A stretch of DNA of 13,757 bases from Epulopiscium sp. Nele67-Bin004 (GTDB taxonomy: Bacteria; Bacillota_A; Clostridia; Lachnospirales; Cellulosilyticaceae). Made by a program: the position numbers and the translations under genes. Below are positions 6,138-12,811 of this stretch, one piece after another. The stretch's first letter is position 1. Every line of letters begins with the position of its first letter. The stretch spans positions 1 through 13,757 of the forward strand of contig LNZQ01000019.1 of the NCBI GenBank assembly GCA_002007315.1, in the 5' to 3' direction. Under the pieces are notes generated by a model. It saw only the letters and a program-made list of their open reading frames with translations, searched no databases and was not told where the DNA came from.

Positions 6138-7694
6138 ATGTCACAAAATACTAGAGAGCAAGAAAGAGCAGAACTGCATAGAGCTATTTGGACGATAGCA
6201 AACAACTTGAGAGGAAGTGTTGACGGATGGGACTTCAAACATTATGTGTTGGGGATACTGTTTTATAGATACATTTCGGAGAATTTCGCAAACTATATCA
6301 ACAAAGGAGAGCATGAGGCAGGGGACTTGGAATTTGAGTATGCCAACTTAGATGATGAAATAGCGGAAGAAGCTAGAGAAGATATGGTTGAAACAAAAGG
6401 ATTTTTTATTTTGCCAAGCGAATTGTTTTGGAATGTGAAAAATAGAGCGTCACAAGACGAAAACTTGAACGAAACTTTGGAAAAAATCTTTAAAAATATA
6501 GAGTCTTCAGCAGTGGGCAGCGAAAGCGAATACAACTTTAAAGGTTTGTTTGATGATATAGACGTTAATAGCAACAAGCTAGGTGGGACGGTTGCAAAAC
6601 GTAATGAGCAACTTGTTAAACTAATAGATGGTATCGCAGACATGAATTTAGGTGAATTTAAGGACAATTCGATTGATGCGTTTGGTGATGCGTATGAATT
6701 TTTGATGACAATGTATGCGTCAAGTGCTGGCAAAAGTGGGGGTGAATTTTTTACGCCACAAGAAGTGTCGGAACTATTAACTAAAATTACGCTAATAGGT
6801 AAAACGCAAGTTAACAAAGTGTATGACCCTTGTTGTGGAAGTGGGTCGCTGTTATTAAATTTTGCAAAGATATTAGGTAAAGAAAATGTGAGAAATGGAT
6901 TTTATGGGCAAGAAATTAACATCACAACGTACAACCTTTGTCGTATAAATATGTTTTTGCATGATATCGGGTTTGATATGTTTGACATAACGCATGGGGA
7001 CACGCTAACTGACCCGATGCACCTAGATGATGAGCCGTTTGAGGCGATAGTGTCTAATCCGCCATACTCGATAAAATGGGAGGGCAACGACAATTCGCTG
7101 TTGATTAATGACCCACGTTTTGCACCAGCTGGTGTTTTAGCTCCAAAGTCAAAGGCTGACTTGGCGTTTGTTTTACATTCGTTGTCTTGGCTTGCTGAAG
7201 GGGCAAGAGGGGCGATTGTTTGTTTCCCAGGGGTTATGTATCGTGGGGGTGCAGAACAAAAAATTAGAAAATATTTGGTTGATAACAACTATATCGAAAG
7301 TATAATTCAGCTACCCGATAATTTGTTTTTTGGGACGAGCATTGCAACTTGCATAATGGTGATTAGAAAAGGAAAAGAAGATAACAAAGTGTTGTTTATA
7401 GACGGTTCTAAAGAGTGCAAAAAAGTTACTAACAACAATAAACTTGAGGCTAGCAACATAAAAAATATATTGAATGCTCTTGTGGATTGGAAAGACGTAC
7501 AGTATTTTGCACAGTTGGCAGAGCTTGCAGAAATAGAAAGCAATGAATACAATTTGTCAGTGTCAACGTATGTTGAGCAGGAGGACACTAGGGAAGTTGT
7601 TGATATTGAGGTGCTTAACAAAAATATTTCTGATATAGTGGCAAAACAAGAGGTGCTACGTGGTGAGATAGAAAAAATAATTTTGGAAATATAG
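6138..7694 (+). CDS. hsdM: Type I restriction-modification system, methyltransferase subunit HsdM
   Basis: A 518-aa N6-adenine DNA methyltransferase subunit of normal length. The N-terminal HsdM_N helical domain covers about residues 1-150 (WTIANNLRGSVDGWDFKHYV; LFYRYISENF). The catalytic domain follows, with the SAM-binding motif I DPCCGSGSLL at 230-239 and the catalytic NPPY at 307-310; SGGEFFTPQEV just before is typical. The ATG at 6138 is chosen because GGAAGGTGG (6122-6130) is well placed; the frame also offers a TTG at 6120, but that lies before the ribosome binding site. With HsdS it forms the M2S complex that methylates the host at the asymmetric recognition site. It is the first gene of a tightly packed operon. 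All visible motifs are intact. Confidence 0.96.
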   Translation: MSQNTREQERAELHRAIWTIANNLRGSVDGWDFKHYVLGILFYRYISENFANYINKGEHEAGDLEFEYANLDDEIAEEAREDMVETKGFFILPSELFWNVKNRASQDENLNETLEKIFKNIESSAVGSESEYNFKGLFDDIDVNSNKLGGTVAKRNEQLVKLIDGIADMNLGEFKDNSIDAFGDAYEFLMTMYASSAGKSGGEFFTPQEVSELLTKITLIGKTQVNKVYDPCCGSGSLLLNFAKILGKENVRNGFYGQEINITTYNLCRINMFLHDIGFDMFDITHGDTLTDPMHLDDEPFEAIVSNPPYSIKWEGNDNSLLINDPRFAPAGVLAPKSKADLAFVLHSLSWLAEGARGAIVCFPGVMYRGGAEQKIRKYLVDNNYIESIIQLPDNLFFGTSIATCIMVIRKGKEDNKVLFIDGSKECKKVTNNNKLEASNIKNILNALVDWKDVQYFAQLAELAEIESNEYNLSVSTYVEQEDTREVVDIEVLNKNISDIVAKQEVLRGEIEKIILEI

Positions 7695-7705
7695 GAGGGT
7701 TAAAT

Positions 7706-8014
7706 ATGAGAGGTATTAGAATTAGTAGAATAAAAGAAGTTGTTCAACAAGTGGTGAGAGAGTATGACATAAAAAGGGTTGTGCTTGCAGGGAATTTTCA
7801 ACGTGGAATTTTGACACGTGAGGACAGAGCGTGTATTATAGTTGATTTTAATGAGGGCAGTAGAGATGCAGGGGATACGATGGTGATTGACCAGAGGATT
7901 AACGAGCTGTTGGGGCTAGATGATGCGAATTCGATTGTGGTAGACCTAGATATAGATAAGGCGATTAAGAGAAACTCTTATATGGAGAGGATGGCTATTT
8001 TGTATGGAGCTTAA
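7706..8014 (+). CDS. Degenerate minimal nucleotidyltransferase (MNT-like) protein, partner of the HEPN protein
   Basis: A 102-aa protein whose pattern VVLAGNFQRGILTREDRACIIVDF (residues 25-48, split here: G29-N30 ... R33-G34, then R41-A42-C43) lines up with the nucleotidyltransferase signature GSxxxGx5-SDxDLxV. The serine of GS is Asn30, and both metal-binding aspartates are replaced, by Arg41 and Cys43. The late IVVDLDID strand keeps acidic residues at D80 and D82. It is therefore probably a non-catalytic member. GGAGGG at 7693-7698, overlapping the hsdM stop, supports the ATG at 7706, and its own end overlaps the next gene by 11 nt. MNT proteins next to HEPN proteins are usually antitoxins (MntA/HepT type), so a binding-only antitoxin role is the main inference. 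Sequence divergence makes the fold call moderate. Confidence 0.6.
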   Translation: MRGIRISRIKEVVQQVVREYDIKRVVLAGNFQRGILTREDRACIIVDFNEGSRDAGDTMVIDQRINELLGLDDANSIVVDLDIDKAIKRNSYMERMAILYGA

Positions 8015-8387
8015 AACTATAAGTGACTTGATAATATTAACTAAGAGAGAAATAGAGTTAATAAAAGTTGTTAAAACTGCACAATTAGAAGAAGACGTTA
8101 AGACTGATTTATTGGTTAGGATTTTTCCTTATATAGTAGAGAATTTGATGTTGCTTAATAAAAATGGTTTGAGGTATGATAAAATAGAAAAATTGCAATC
8201 TCAATATAGAATGAGAAATAAAATTATTCACCGTCACCCATATAGTGATGATGTAGTATTAGAGCGTTTAGACGATATGATTAATATTATTGAGCCTAAG
8301 CTAAATATGCCGTTATCTGAGCAGATTTTGAGTATGCCTATTAGAAATACTGATAAAATGAAGAAACAGCATAAGCAAAAGAAGTGA
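8004..8387 (+). CDS. HEPN-like protein (candidate RNase toxin) of an MNT/HEPN pair
   Basis: A 127-aa, mainly helical protein carrying RNKIIH (R71-H76), the Rx4H motif that marks the HEPN superfamily RNase site, followed by RHPY. In classical HepT the conserved tyrosine lies two residues after His; here the nearest Tyr is Y80, four after. Helices before (residues 10-65) and after (85-105) fit a small four-helix HEPN domain, and the C-terminus is a basic tail (KMKKQHKQKK). The ATG at 8004 lies inside the end of the MNT-like gene, has no strong ribosome binding site, and is probably translated by coupling. It sits between hsdM and hsdS. HEPN proteins are typically ribonucleases, including the tRNA-cutting PrrC and RloC linked to Type I systems. 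Activity here is inferred only. Confidence 0.6.
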   Translation: MELKTISDLIILTKREIELIKVVKTAQLEEDVKTDLLVRIFPYIVENLMLLNKNGLRYDKIEKLQSQYRMRNKIIHRHPYSDDVVLERLDDMINIIEPKLNMPLSEQILSMPIRNTDKMKKQHKQKK

Positions 8388-8397
8388 GGTGGTATAG

Positions 8398-9591
8398 TTG
8401 AGCAAATTAGAAGAACTAATACAAGAGTTATGCCCTGATGGGGTGGAGTATAAGGCGTTAGGGGAAGTTTGCACTAGACACAAAGGAACAGCTATTACGG
8501 CTACAAAAATGAAAGAATTGGATAAACCTAATGCCCCCATTAAGGTTTTTGCTGGTGGAAATACAATAGCATATGTTAATTATGGGGATATACCAGATAA
8601 AGATATTATAAATGAAGTTAGTATTATCGTTAAATCAAGAGGAAATATTGGCTTTGAATATTATGAACAACCGTTTTCACATAAAAATGAAATGTGGTCT
8701 TATTCTGTTAAAATTTCTGATACAAGTTTAAAATATCTGTATTACTACCTACAAAATAATATACTATATTTTCAGCAGAAAGCCAAAAGTGGAAAGTTAC
8801 CTCAAATATCCATTGGAGATACAGAAAAATATCTAATACCAGTCCCGCCATTAGCTGTACAAGACGAAATTGTACGTATTTTGGATAATTTCACCGAGGC
8901 TACAACAGAGCTTGTAACATTACTAGAAGAAGAAGTTATCGCACGAAAAAAGCAGTATGAATATTATCGGGAAAATTTGATTCATCAATCTACCTTTAAA
9001 CAAGTTGAATTATCAGATATTGGAACATTTGTTAGGGGTAAGAGGTTTGTAAGAACTGATATTGTTGATAAAGGTGTTTATTGCATGCATTATGGAGATA
9101 TTTATACGAAATATGGTTTATCAACTACAGAAACAGATACCTTTTTAACAGATGAAAAAGCTCTAAATATGAGATTTGCCTCCAAAAATGACATAATAAT
9201 TGTTCAAGCAGGTGAAAATGAATATGATTTAGGCGTAGGTGTTGTATGGGAATCTGATAGTAAAGTTGCGATACATGATGCATGTTATATTTACACAACA
9301 GACCAAAATCCTAGATATATAGCCTATTATCTTAGAACACATAAATATCATCAACAATTATTAAAATATGTATCTAGTGGAAAAATAAGTTCTGTAAATG
9401 CTAAAGGTATTGGAAAGTCTATTATACCACTTCCCTCAATGGAAGAACAGCAACGCATAGTCGACATACTAGACAAATTCGACACTCTGGTGAACGACCT
9501 AACAACGGGGATACCTGCTGAAATTAAGGCAAGACAACAACAGTATGAGTATTATAGGGATAAGTTATTAAATTTTAAGGAGGTGCAATAA
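8398..9591 (+). CDS. hsdS: Type I restriction-modification system, specificity subunit HsdS
   Basis: A 397-aa HsdS with the usual two-fold layout: target recognition domain 1 (about residues 15-150), a conserved spacer helix (VPPLAVQDEIVRILDNF; EARKKQYEYYRENL region, 155-200), domain 2 (about 202-340) and a second conserved block (PLPSMEEQQRIVDILDKF; RQQQYEYYRDKLL, 345-392). The two conserved blocks are copies of each other at protein and DNA level. The protein sets the bipartite recognition sequence, which cannot be read from sequence alone. The start is TTG at 8398, supported by GAGGTGG at 8386-8392 and the usual MSKLEELIQELCPDGV opening. The stop is followed after 3 bases by the RloA-like gene, whose AAGGAGGTG lies within the hsdS end. 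Confidence 0.95.
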   Translation: MSKLEELIQELCPDGVEYKALGEVCTRHKGTAITATKMKELDKPNAPIKVFAGGNTIAYVNYGDIPDKDIINEVSIIVKSRGNIGFEYYEQPFSHKNEMWSYSVKISDTSLKYLYYYLQNNILYFQQKAKSGKLPQISIGDTEKYLIPVPPLAVQDEIVRILDNFTEATTELVTLLEEEVIARKKQYEYYRENLIHQSTFKQVELSDIGTFVRGKRFVRTDIVDKGVYCMHYGDIYTKYGLSTTETDTFLTDEKALNMRFASKNDIIIVQAGENEYDLGVGVVWESDSKVAIHDACYIYTTDQNPRYIAYYLRTHKYHQQLLKYVSSGKISSVNAKGIGKSIIPLPSMEEQQRIVDILDKFDTLVNDLTTGIPAEIKARQQQYEYYRDKLLNFKEVQ

Positions 9592-9594
9592 CCT

Positions 9595-10929
9595 ATGATA
9601 GTAAAAATTAAGGTTAAAAACTTTTTATCTTTTAAAGACTTACAAGAAATAAGTTTTATACAAGGCGAAGACCAAAGTAACATGGATAGTGTTATAAATA
9701 CAGAGCACATCAACTTACTAACATTTGGCGTTATATATGGAGCAAATGCGTCAGGTAAATCAAATTTTATCAAGGCAATAGAATTTGCAAAAAGAAAAAT
9801 TGCTAACAAAGTTACATTTAAAGACAGAGAAAGTTACTTCAAGTTAGATAAAAAATGCAAGTTAGAGCCTAGTTATTTTGAATTTGAGCTATATTTGGAC
9901 GGGAAATATTATGCTTATGGGTTTGAGATTATATTAAATAAAGATAGAATTATATCTGAGTGGCTTATAGAGCTTAGACAAACAGAAGAAATTATTATTT
10001 ATAGTAAAGACATTAAAAAAGATGAATGGATTTTTGACACTGATAATATTGGTTCAAATGAATTTAAAGCGTTGCTAAAATATGCTTTTGATATATTCAA
10101 AAATAGTAATGGGCAAGAATTATTTCTTTATCACCTAAAATATTTTCCAATTGATGCAGAGAGTGTTGAGGACTATGATGTTTTTACTAAAATAGAAATA
10201 TTTTTAAGATTTTCTGTAAATATAGGATTAGGTTCAGCAGGGATAACTCAATACCATAATTTTTTAAGCCAAGAAACACTAAGCAAAATGAGCAATCTAG
10301 TACAGTTTTTTGACACTGGAATAAAAAAAGTTGATTTGATAGAAATAGAGTTAGACGTGGTAGAATCACATGTTTCAGCAAATAGTCACACAGTATTTTA
10401 TGACATGGTAAAAGAGGTGGAAACTTATGGACAGCCAAAAGTTATAAAAACATCAGCAGGCTATTTTGTATTATCTTATGTAAATGATGAAGTTGTATGC
10501 CAAACGTTAGTTTTTAAGCAAGCTAATGATGTAACTTTCAAATTTAGCGAGTTATCAGATGGAACTAAAAGGTTGATTGATATAATAGATATTTTATTAA
10601 CTCATCATTGCGTTTATATTATTGATGAGATTGACAGATATCTTCATCCGCTATTAATGCACAAACTAATAGAGATATATTTGGAAGTTGCTAAAAGTAA
10701 TAATGTACAACTTATATTGACGACACATGACACAGGGTTATTAGATAAAAACTTTATTTCGAGAGATCAAGTTTGGTTTATAGATAAAAATGATAACGGG
10801 GAATCAAAATTGTACGAACTTGAGCAATATCAAAATATATTTGATAATAAATTACAAACTGCCTATTTAGAAGGGCGGTATAGAGGAATCCCTAATTTTA
10901 ATAGTTATTATTTGGGGGATTTGACATGA
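9595..10929 (+). CDS. rloA: RloA-like AAA/ABC-type ATPase
   Basis: A 444-aa ATPase of the AAA_15/AAA_21 (SMC/OLD-like) group. The first strand IKVKNFLSFKD is typical. Walker A is GANASGKS (49-56), a degenerate signature LSDGTKRL lies at 320-327, Walker B is VYIIDEID with D344/E345, and the switch histidine is H378 in LILTTHD. All key ATPase residues are present. Its stop overlaps the RloB start by ATGA, so the two are translationally coupled. RloA ('restriction-linked ORF A') homologues lie within Type I loci, first noted in Campylobacter jejuni, and resemble the AbiL abortive-infection ATPase. A defence function is therefore likely but unproven. The ribosome binding site AAGGAGGTG lies at 9578-9586, and the start ATG is at 9595. 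Confidence 0.85.
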   Translation: MIVKIKVKNFLSFKDLQEISFIQGEDQSNMDSVINTEHINLLTFGVIYGANASGKSNFIKAIEFAKRKIANKVTFKDRESYFKLDKKCKLEPSYFEFELYLDGKYYAYGFEIILNKDRIISEWLIELRQTEEIIIYSKDIKKDEWIFDTDNIGSNEFKALLKYAFDIFKNSNGQELFLYHLKYFPIDAESVEDYDVFTKIEIFLRFSVNIGLGSAGITQYHNFLSQETLSKMSNLVQFFDTGIKKVDLIEIELDVVESHVSANSHTVFYDMVKEVETYGQPKVIKTSAGYFVLSYVNDEVVCQTLVFKQANDVTFKFSELSDGTKRLIDIIDILLTHHCVYIIDEIDRYLHPLLMHKLIEIYLEVAKSNNVQLILTTHDTGLLDKNFISRDQVWFIDKNDNGESKLYELEQYQNIFDNKLQTAYLEGRYRGIPNFNSYYLGDLT

Positions 10930-11606
10930 GGATAAAAACTAGTTCTTTTGGGGAACGAGCAGGACACCATAATAAGTTACAAGTTAAACCAAAATATTTT
11001 TTGGCGTTTGAAGGATACAAAACCGAGCCGATATATTTTGAGGCTATACAAGAAAATAGAACTTTATTAAATATTAATCCTCTAATTGAATTGCATCAAG
11101 TAGATAGAGAGCAAACGGGAGGAAACCACCCGTTAGATATAATTAAAAATGTGGATGAGTATATGCAAACAATTAATGATACAGATAATATCACTTATGA
11201 TGCGAGAATAGACAAAGTCTGTATTATTGTGGATAGAGATAAAAAGAGTTTTATTATTAAACAATTAAGAAAAGCTATTAAAAAATGTGAAGAAAAATCA
11301 TTTCGTTTATTTTTAAGCAACCCATGTTTTGAGTTTTGGCTATTGTTGCATTATGATGAGGTGCATGACATTAATAATGATGAATTATTAGAAAATAAAA
11401 AAGAAGATAATCAAACTTTTGCAGAAAGAGAACTAAAAAAGTTGTGTATAGGCTATCAAAAAGGCGAATTTCCTATTGAATGGTTTATAGAAAATATAAA
11501 TAAGGCAATAGAAAATGAAAAGAGTTTTGCAGAAGATTTAGAGCAATTAAAAGAAAGTGTAGGTTCTAATATTGGGAAATTGATTGAAGAACTACGAGAA
11601 AACTAA
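10926..11606 (+). CDS. rloB: RloB-like TOPRIM-type protein
   Basis: A 226-aa protein of the RloB family (PF13707). The TOPRIM-like metal residues are visible: E29 in FEGYKTEPIYFE, and the DxD pair D103/D105 in IIVDRDK. The family hallmark SNPCFEFWLLLHY is at 131-143. It begins inside the last codon of the RloA gene (ATGA overlap), so the pair is made together. By analogy with other ATPase plus TOPRIM defence pairs (OLD-type, PARIS, AbiL), the ATPase would sense infection and RloB would be the nuclease effector; this is inference. Length is slightly above the usual about 200 aa. hsdR begins 19 bases after the stop. Confidence 0.85.
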   Translation: MRIKTSSFGERAGHHNKLQVKPKYFLAFEGYKTEPIYFEAIQENRTLLNINPLIELHQVDREQTGGNHPLDIIKNVDEYMQTINDTDNITYDARIDKVCIIVDRDKKSFIIKQLRKAIKKCEEKSFRLFLSNPCFEFWLLLHYDEVHDINNDELLENKKEDNQTFAERELKKLCIGYQKGEFPIEWFIENINKAIENEKSFAEDLEQLKESVGSNIGKLIEELREN

Positions 11607-11625
11607 AAATTTTAGGGGGACAAAA

Positions 11626-12207
11626 ATGGACATTATCGCACAAAATACACAATCAACAGTGGTTGCCGAATATACACCCGAGCCACGAAACAGCACCGCA
11701 TACCAGAGTGAAGCCGAACTTGAGAACGACTTTATAAACAGACTAGTAAACCAAGGGTACGAACGCATAAAAATAAAAACTTCGCTTGAGCTAGTACAAA
11801 ACCTTAGAATCCAACTTGAAAAATTAAACAACTATAAGTTTTCAGACAAGGAGTGGAAAACTTTTTTTGTTGAGAAGCTATCTAACAACAAATATAGCAT
11901 TTTAGAAAAAACTAGGTTAATACAAGAAGATAACGTTCAACTTCTCACAAGAGATGATAATACAACAAAAAATATTAAGCTAATAGACACCAAAAACATT
12001 CATAACAACAGCATTCAAGTGCTTAACCAATATGAAGAAAAGGAGGGGACACACAAAACCAGATATGATGTAACAATATTAGTTAACGGTTTTCCGATGG
12101 TGCACATCGAGCTGAAACGTCGTGCTGTGGCAATAAAGCAGGCATTTAACCAGATAAATAGAACAAAAGAGAAAGCACAGGGGGTAACGCATGATACCTG
12201 CAACTAA
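11626..12207 (+). pseudogene. hsdR: Type I restriction subunit HsdR, truncated after the nuclease motif
   Basis: Only 193 codons remain of a protein that is normally about 1000 aa. The ATG at 11626 follows AGGGGGACA (11614-11622); the frame opens earlier at 11584 but that part overlaps the RloB end. The N-terminal PD-(D/E)XK domain is recognisable, with D148 in RYDVTILV, E162-L-K164 in IELKRR, and the family motif QAFNQINR at 172-179. After R179 the sequence departs from any HsdR I recognise (TKEKAQGVTHDTCN, then stop), and no DEAD-box helicase or C-terminal segment exists downstream. The break is followed by IS-rich, gene-poor DNA, so loss by transposition or deletion is likely. Without its translocase the subunit cannot restrict. 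HsdM and HsdS upstream are intact and could still methylate. Confidence 0.85.
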
Positions 12208-12371
12208 AACCACTCCCTCTCAAGAAACATTAGATTTACTGAAAACAGCGTAGAAAGCCCATTTCTTCAGATGTGCGATGAATACGCCACCCCTATACAT
12301 ATAAAATTTTTAAAAAATAGTGTATAAAATGACAAAAAGGTCTTGCTATTTTTTTTTTGATATATAATACG
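12208..12371. other. Gene-free junction after truncated hsdR, possible decayed IS right end
   Basis: The hsdR frame continues for 39 codons past its stop (to 12327) but the residues match nothing I know. The stretch AGAAAGCCCATTTCTTCAGA to GTGCGATGAATACGCC (12252-12287) can form an imperfect CCCAT/ATGTGCG hairpin like those ending TnpB-type elements. CACCCCTATACATAT follows at 12288 and recurs, from ACCCC on, at the left end of the element at 12719. A remnant of an IS end that removed the rest of hsdR would explain this. The call is tentative. Confidence 0.25.
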
Positions 12372-12496
12372 ATTATCATTTAAAAACCGACATAAGCGGC
12401 AACTTATATGGTTTTTATCTGAAATATACTTTCGCCGAAGTATATTTCCATATGTGCCTCTTTATGTTTATGAGCAAAATAATAGAGGCACTTTTT
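12372..12496 (+). ncRNA. Candidate structured RNA: three consecutive hairpins ending in a terminator-like stem
   Basis: Hairpin 1 (12382-12416) pairs AAAAACC/GGTTTTT plus an imperfect ACATAAG/CTTATAT stem around CGGCAA. Hairpin 2 (12421-12448) is a perfect 11-bp stem GAAATATACTT/AAGTATATTTC around TCGCCG. Hairpin 3 (12454-12496) pairs GTGCCTCT with AGAGGCAC over a 22-nt loop and runs into TTTTT. A TATAAT box sits at 12363-12368 with an only partial -35 (TTGCTA, spacer 14). No reading frame of merit crosses it. I do not recognise a family. Confidence 0.4.
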
Positions 12497-12506
12497 AGCT
12501 TTTATG

Positions 12507-12535
12507 TTGAAAAATTAGGCAAAATATGGTATTAT
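12507..12535 (+). promoter_or_regulatory. Strong promoter without a clear gene
   Basis: TTGAAA (12507-12512), 17-bp spacer, TATTAT (12530-12535), with TGG directly before it as an extended -10. Transcription would start near 12542 and run into the 21-bp inverted repeat at 12591-12687 and toward the TnpB element. Confidence 0.6.
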
Positions 12536-12590
12536 ATTAATATAGATAACGAGAGAATAAAAATTAGATACTTCTCAAAAAAGGAACACA

Positions 12591-12687
12591 GGGTGACACG
12601 TGTGACACGTTTCCTATATAGGGTTAAGAAAAATTTCTAAATACTTTTTTTATATATAACATATATAACGTGTCACACGTGTCACCC
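12591..12687. repeat. Perfect 21-bp inverted repeat with internal 9-bp direct repeats
   Basis: The arm GGGTGACACGTGTGACACGT plus T (12591-12611) is matched exactly, inverted, at 12667-12687, with 55 AT-rich bases between. Each arm is two copies of GTGACACGT. The right arm runs into CACCCCTATA, a 10-base box also found at 12288-12297. Transcribed, the arms could form a long stem; as DNA they could be protein-binding sites or ends of a small element. Confidence 0.85.
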
Positions 12688-12718
12688 CTATAATCTAAAA
12701 CACAAAAAACTATCTTTA

Positions 12719-12811
12719 CCCCTATACATATTAGAAAATAATGGTAAAATTATAACTCTAATATGTGTAGGGGCATTTTTATGCTCCAAAATAGATAGGA
12801 GGTGAAGCCAG
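12719..12811 (+). mobile_element. Left end and leader of a TnpB-type IS200/IS605 element
   Basis: CCCCTATACATATTA (12719-12733) pairs with TAATATGTGTAGGGG (12759-12773) at 14 of 15 positions around a 25-nt loop, the kind of subterminal hairpin bounding IS200/IS605 elements. A second hairpin GGGGCAT-TTTT-ATGCTCC (12770-12787) overlaps its right arm and ends 9 bases before the tnpB ribosome binding site AGGAGGTG (12797-12804). The exact element boundary is not determined. No tnpA precedes tnpB, so this is probably an IS1341-like element lacking its own transposase. Confidence 0.55.

Noticed and set aside
6293..6817. 174-codon open frame on the minus strand inside hsdM
   Set aside because: Serine- and leucine-rich shadow of the hsdM reading frame, with no independent start signal or domain.
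11584..11625. Earlier start for hsdR inside rloB
   Set aside because: The AGGGGGACA ribosome binding site lies between the two candidates and serves the ATG at 11626.
12452..12640. 62-codon open frame on the + strand
   Set aside because: It lies across the terminator-like stem, the strong promoter and one arm of the inverted repeat. There is no proper ribosome binding site at its start and no recognisable domain.
12591..12687. CRISPR array
   Set aside because: The repeated units are short, inverted, and not separated by regular unique spacers; no cas gene is present.
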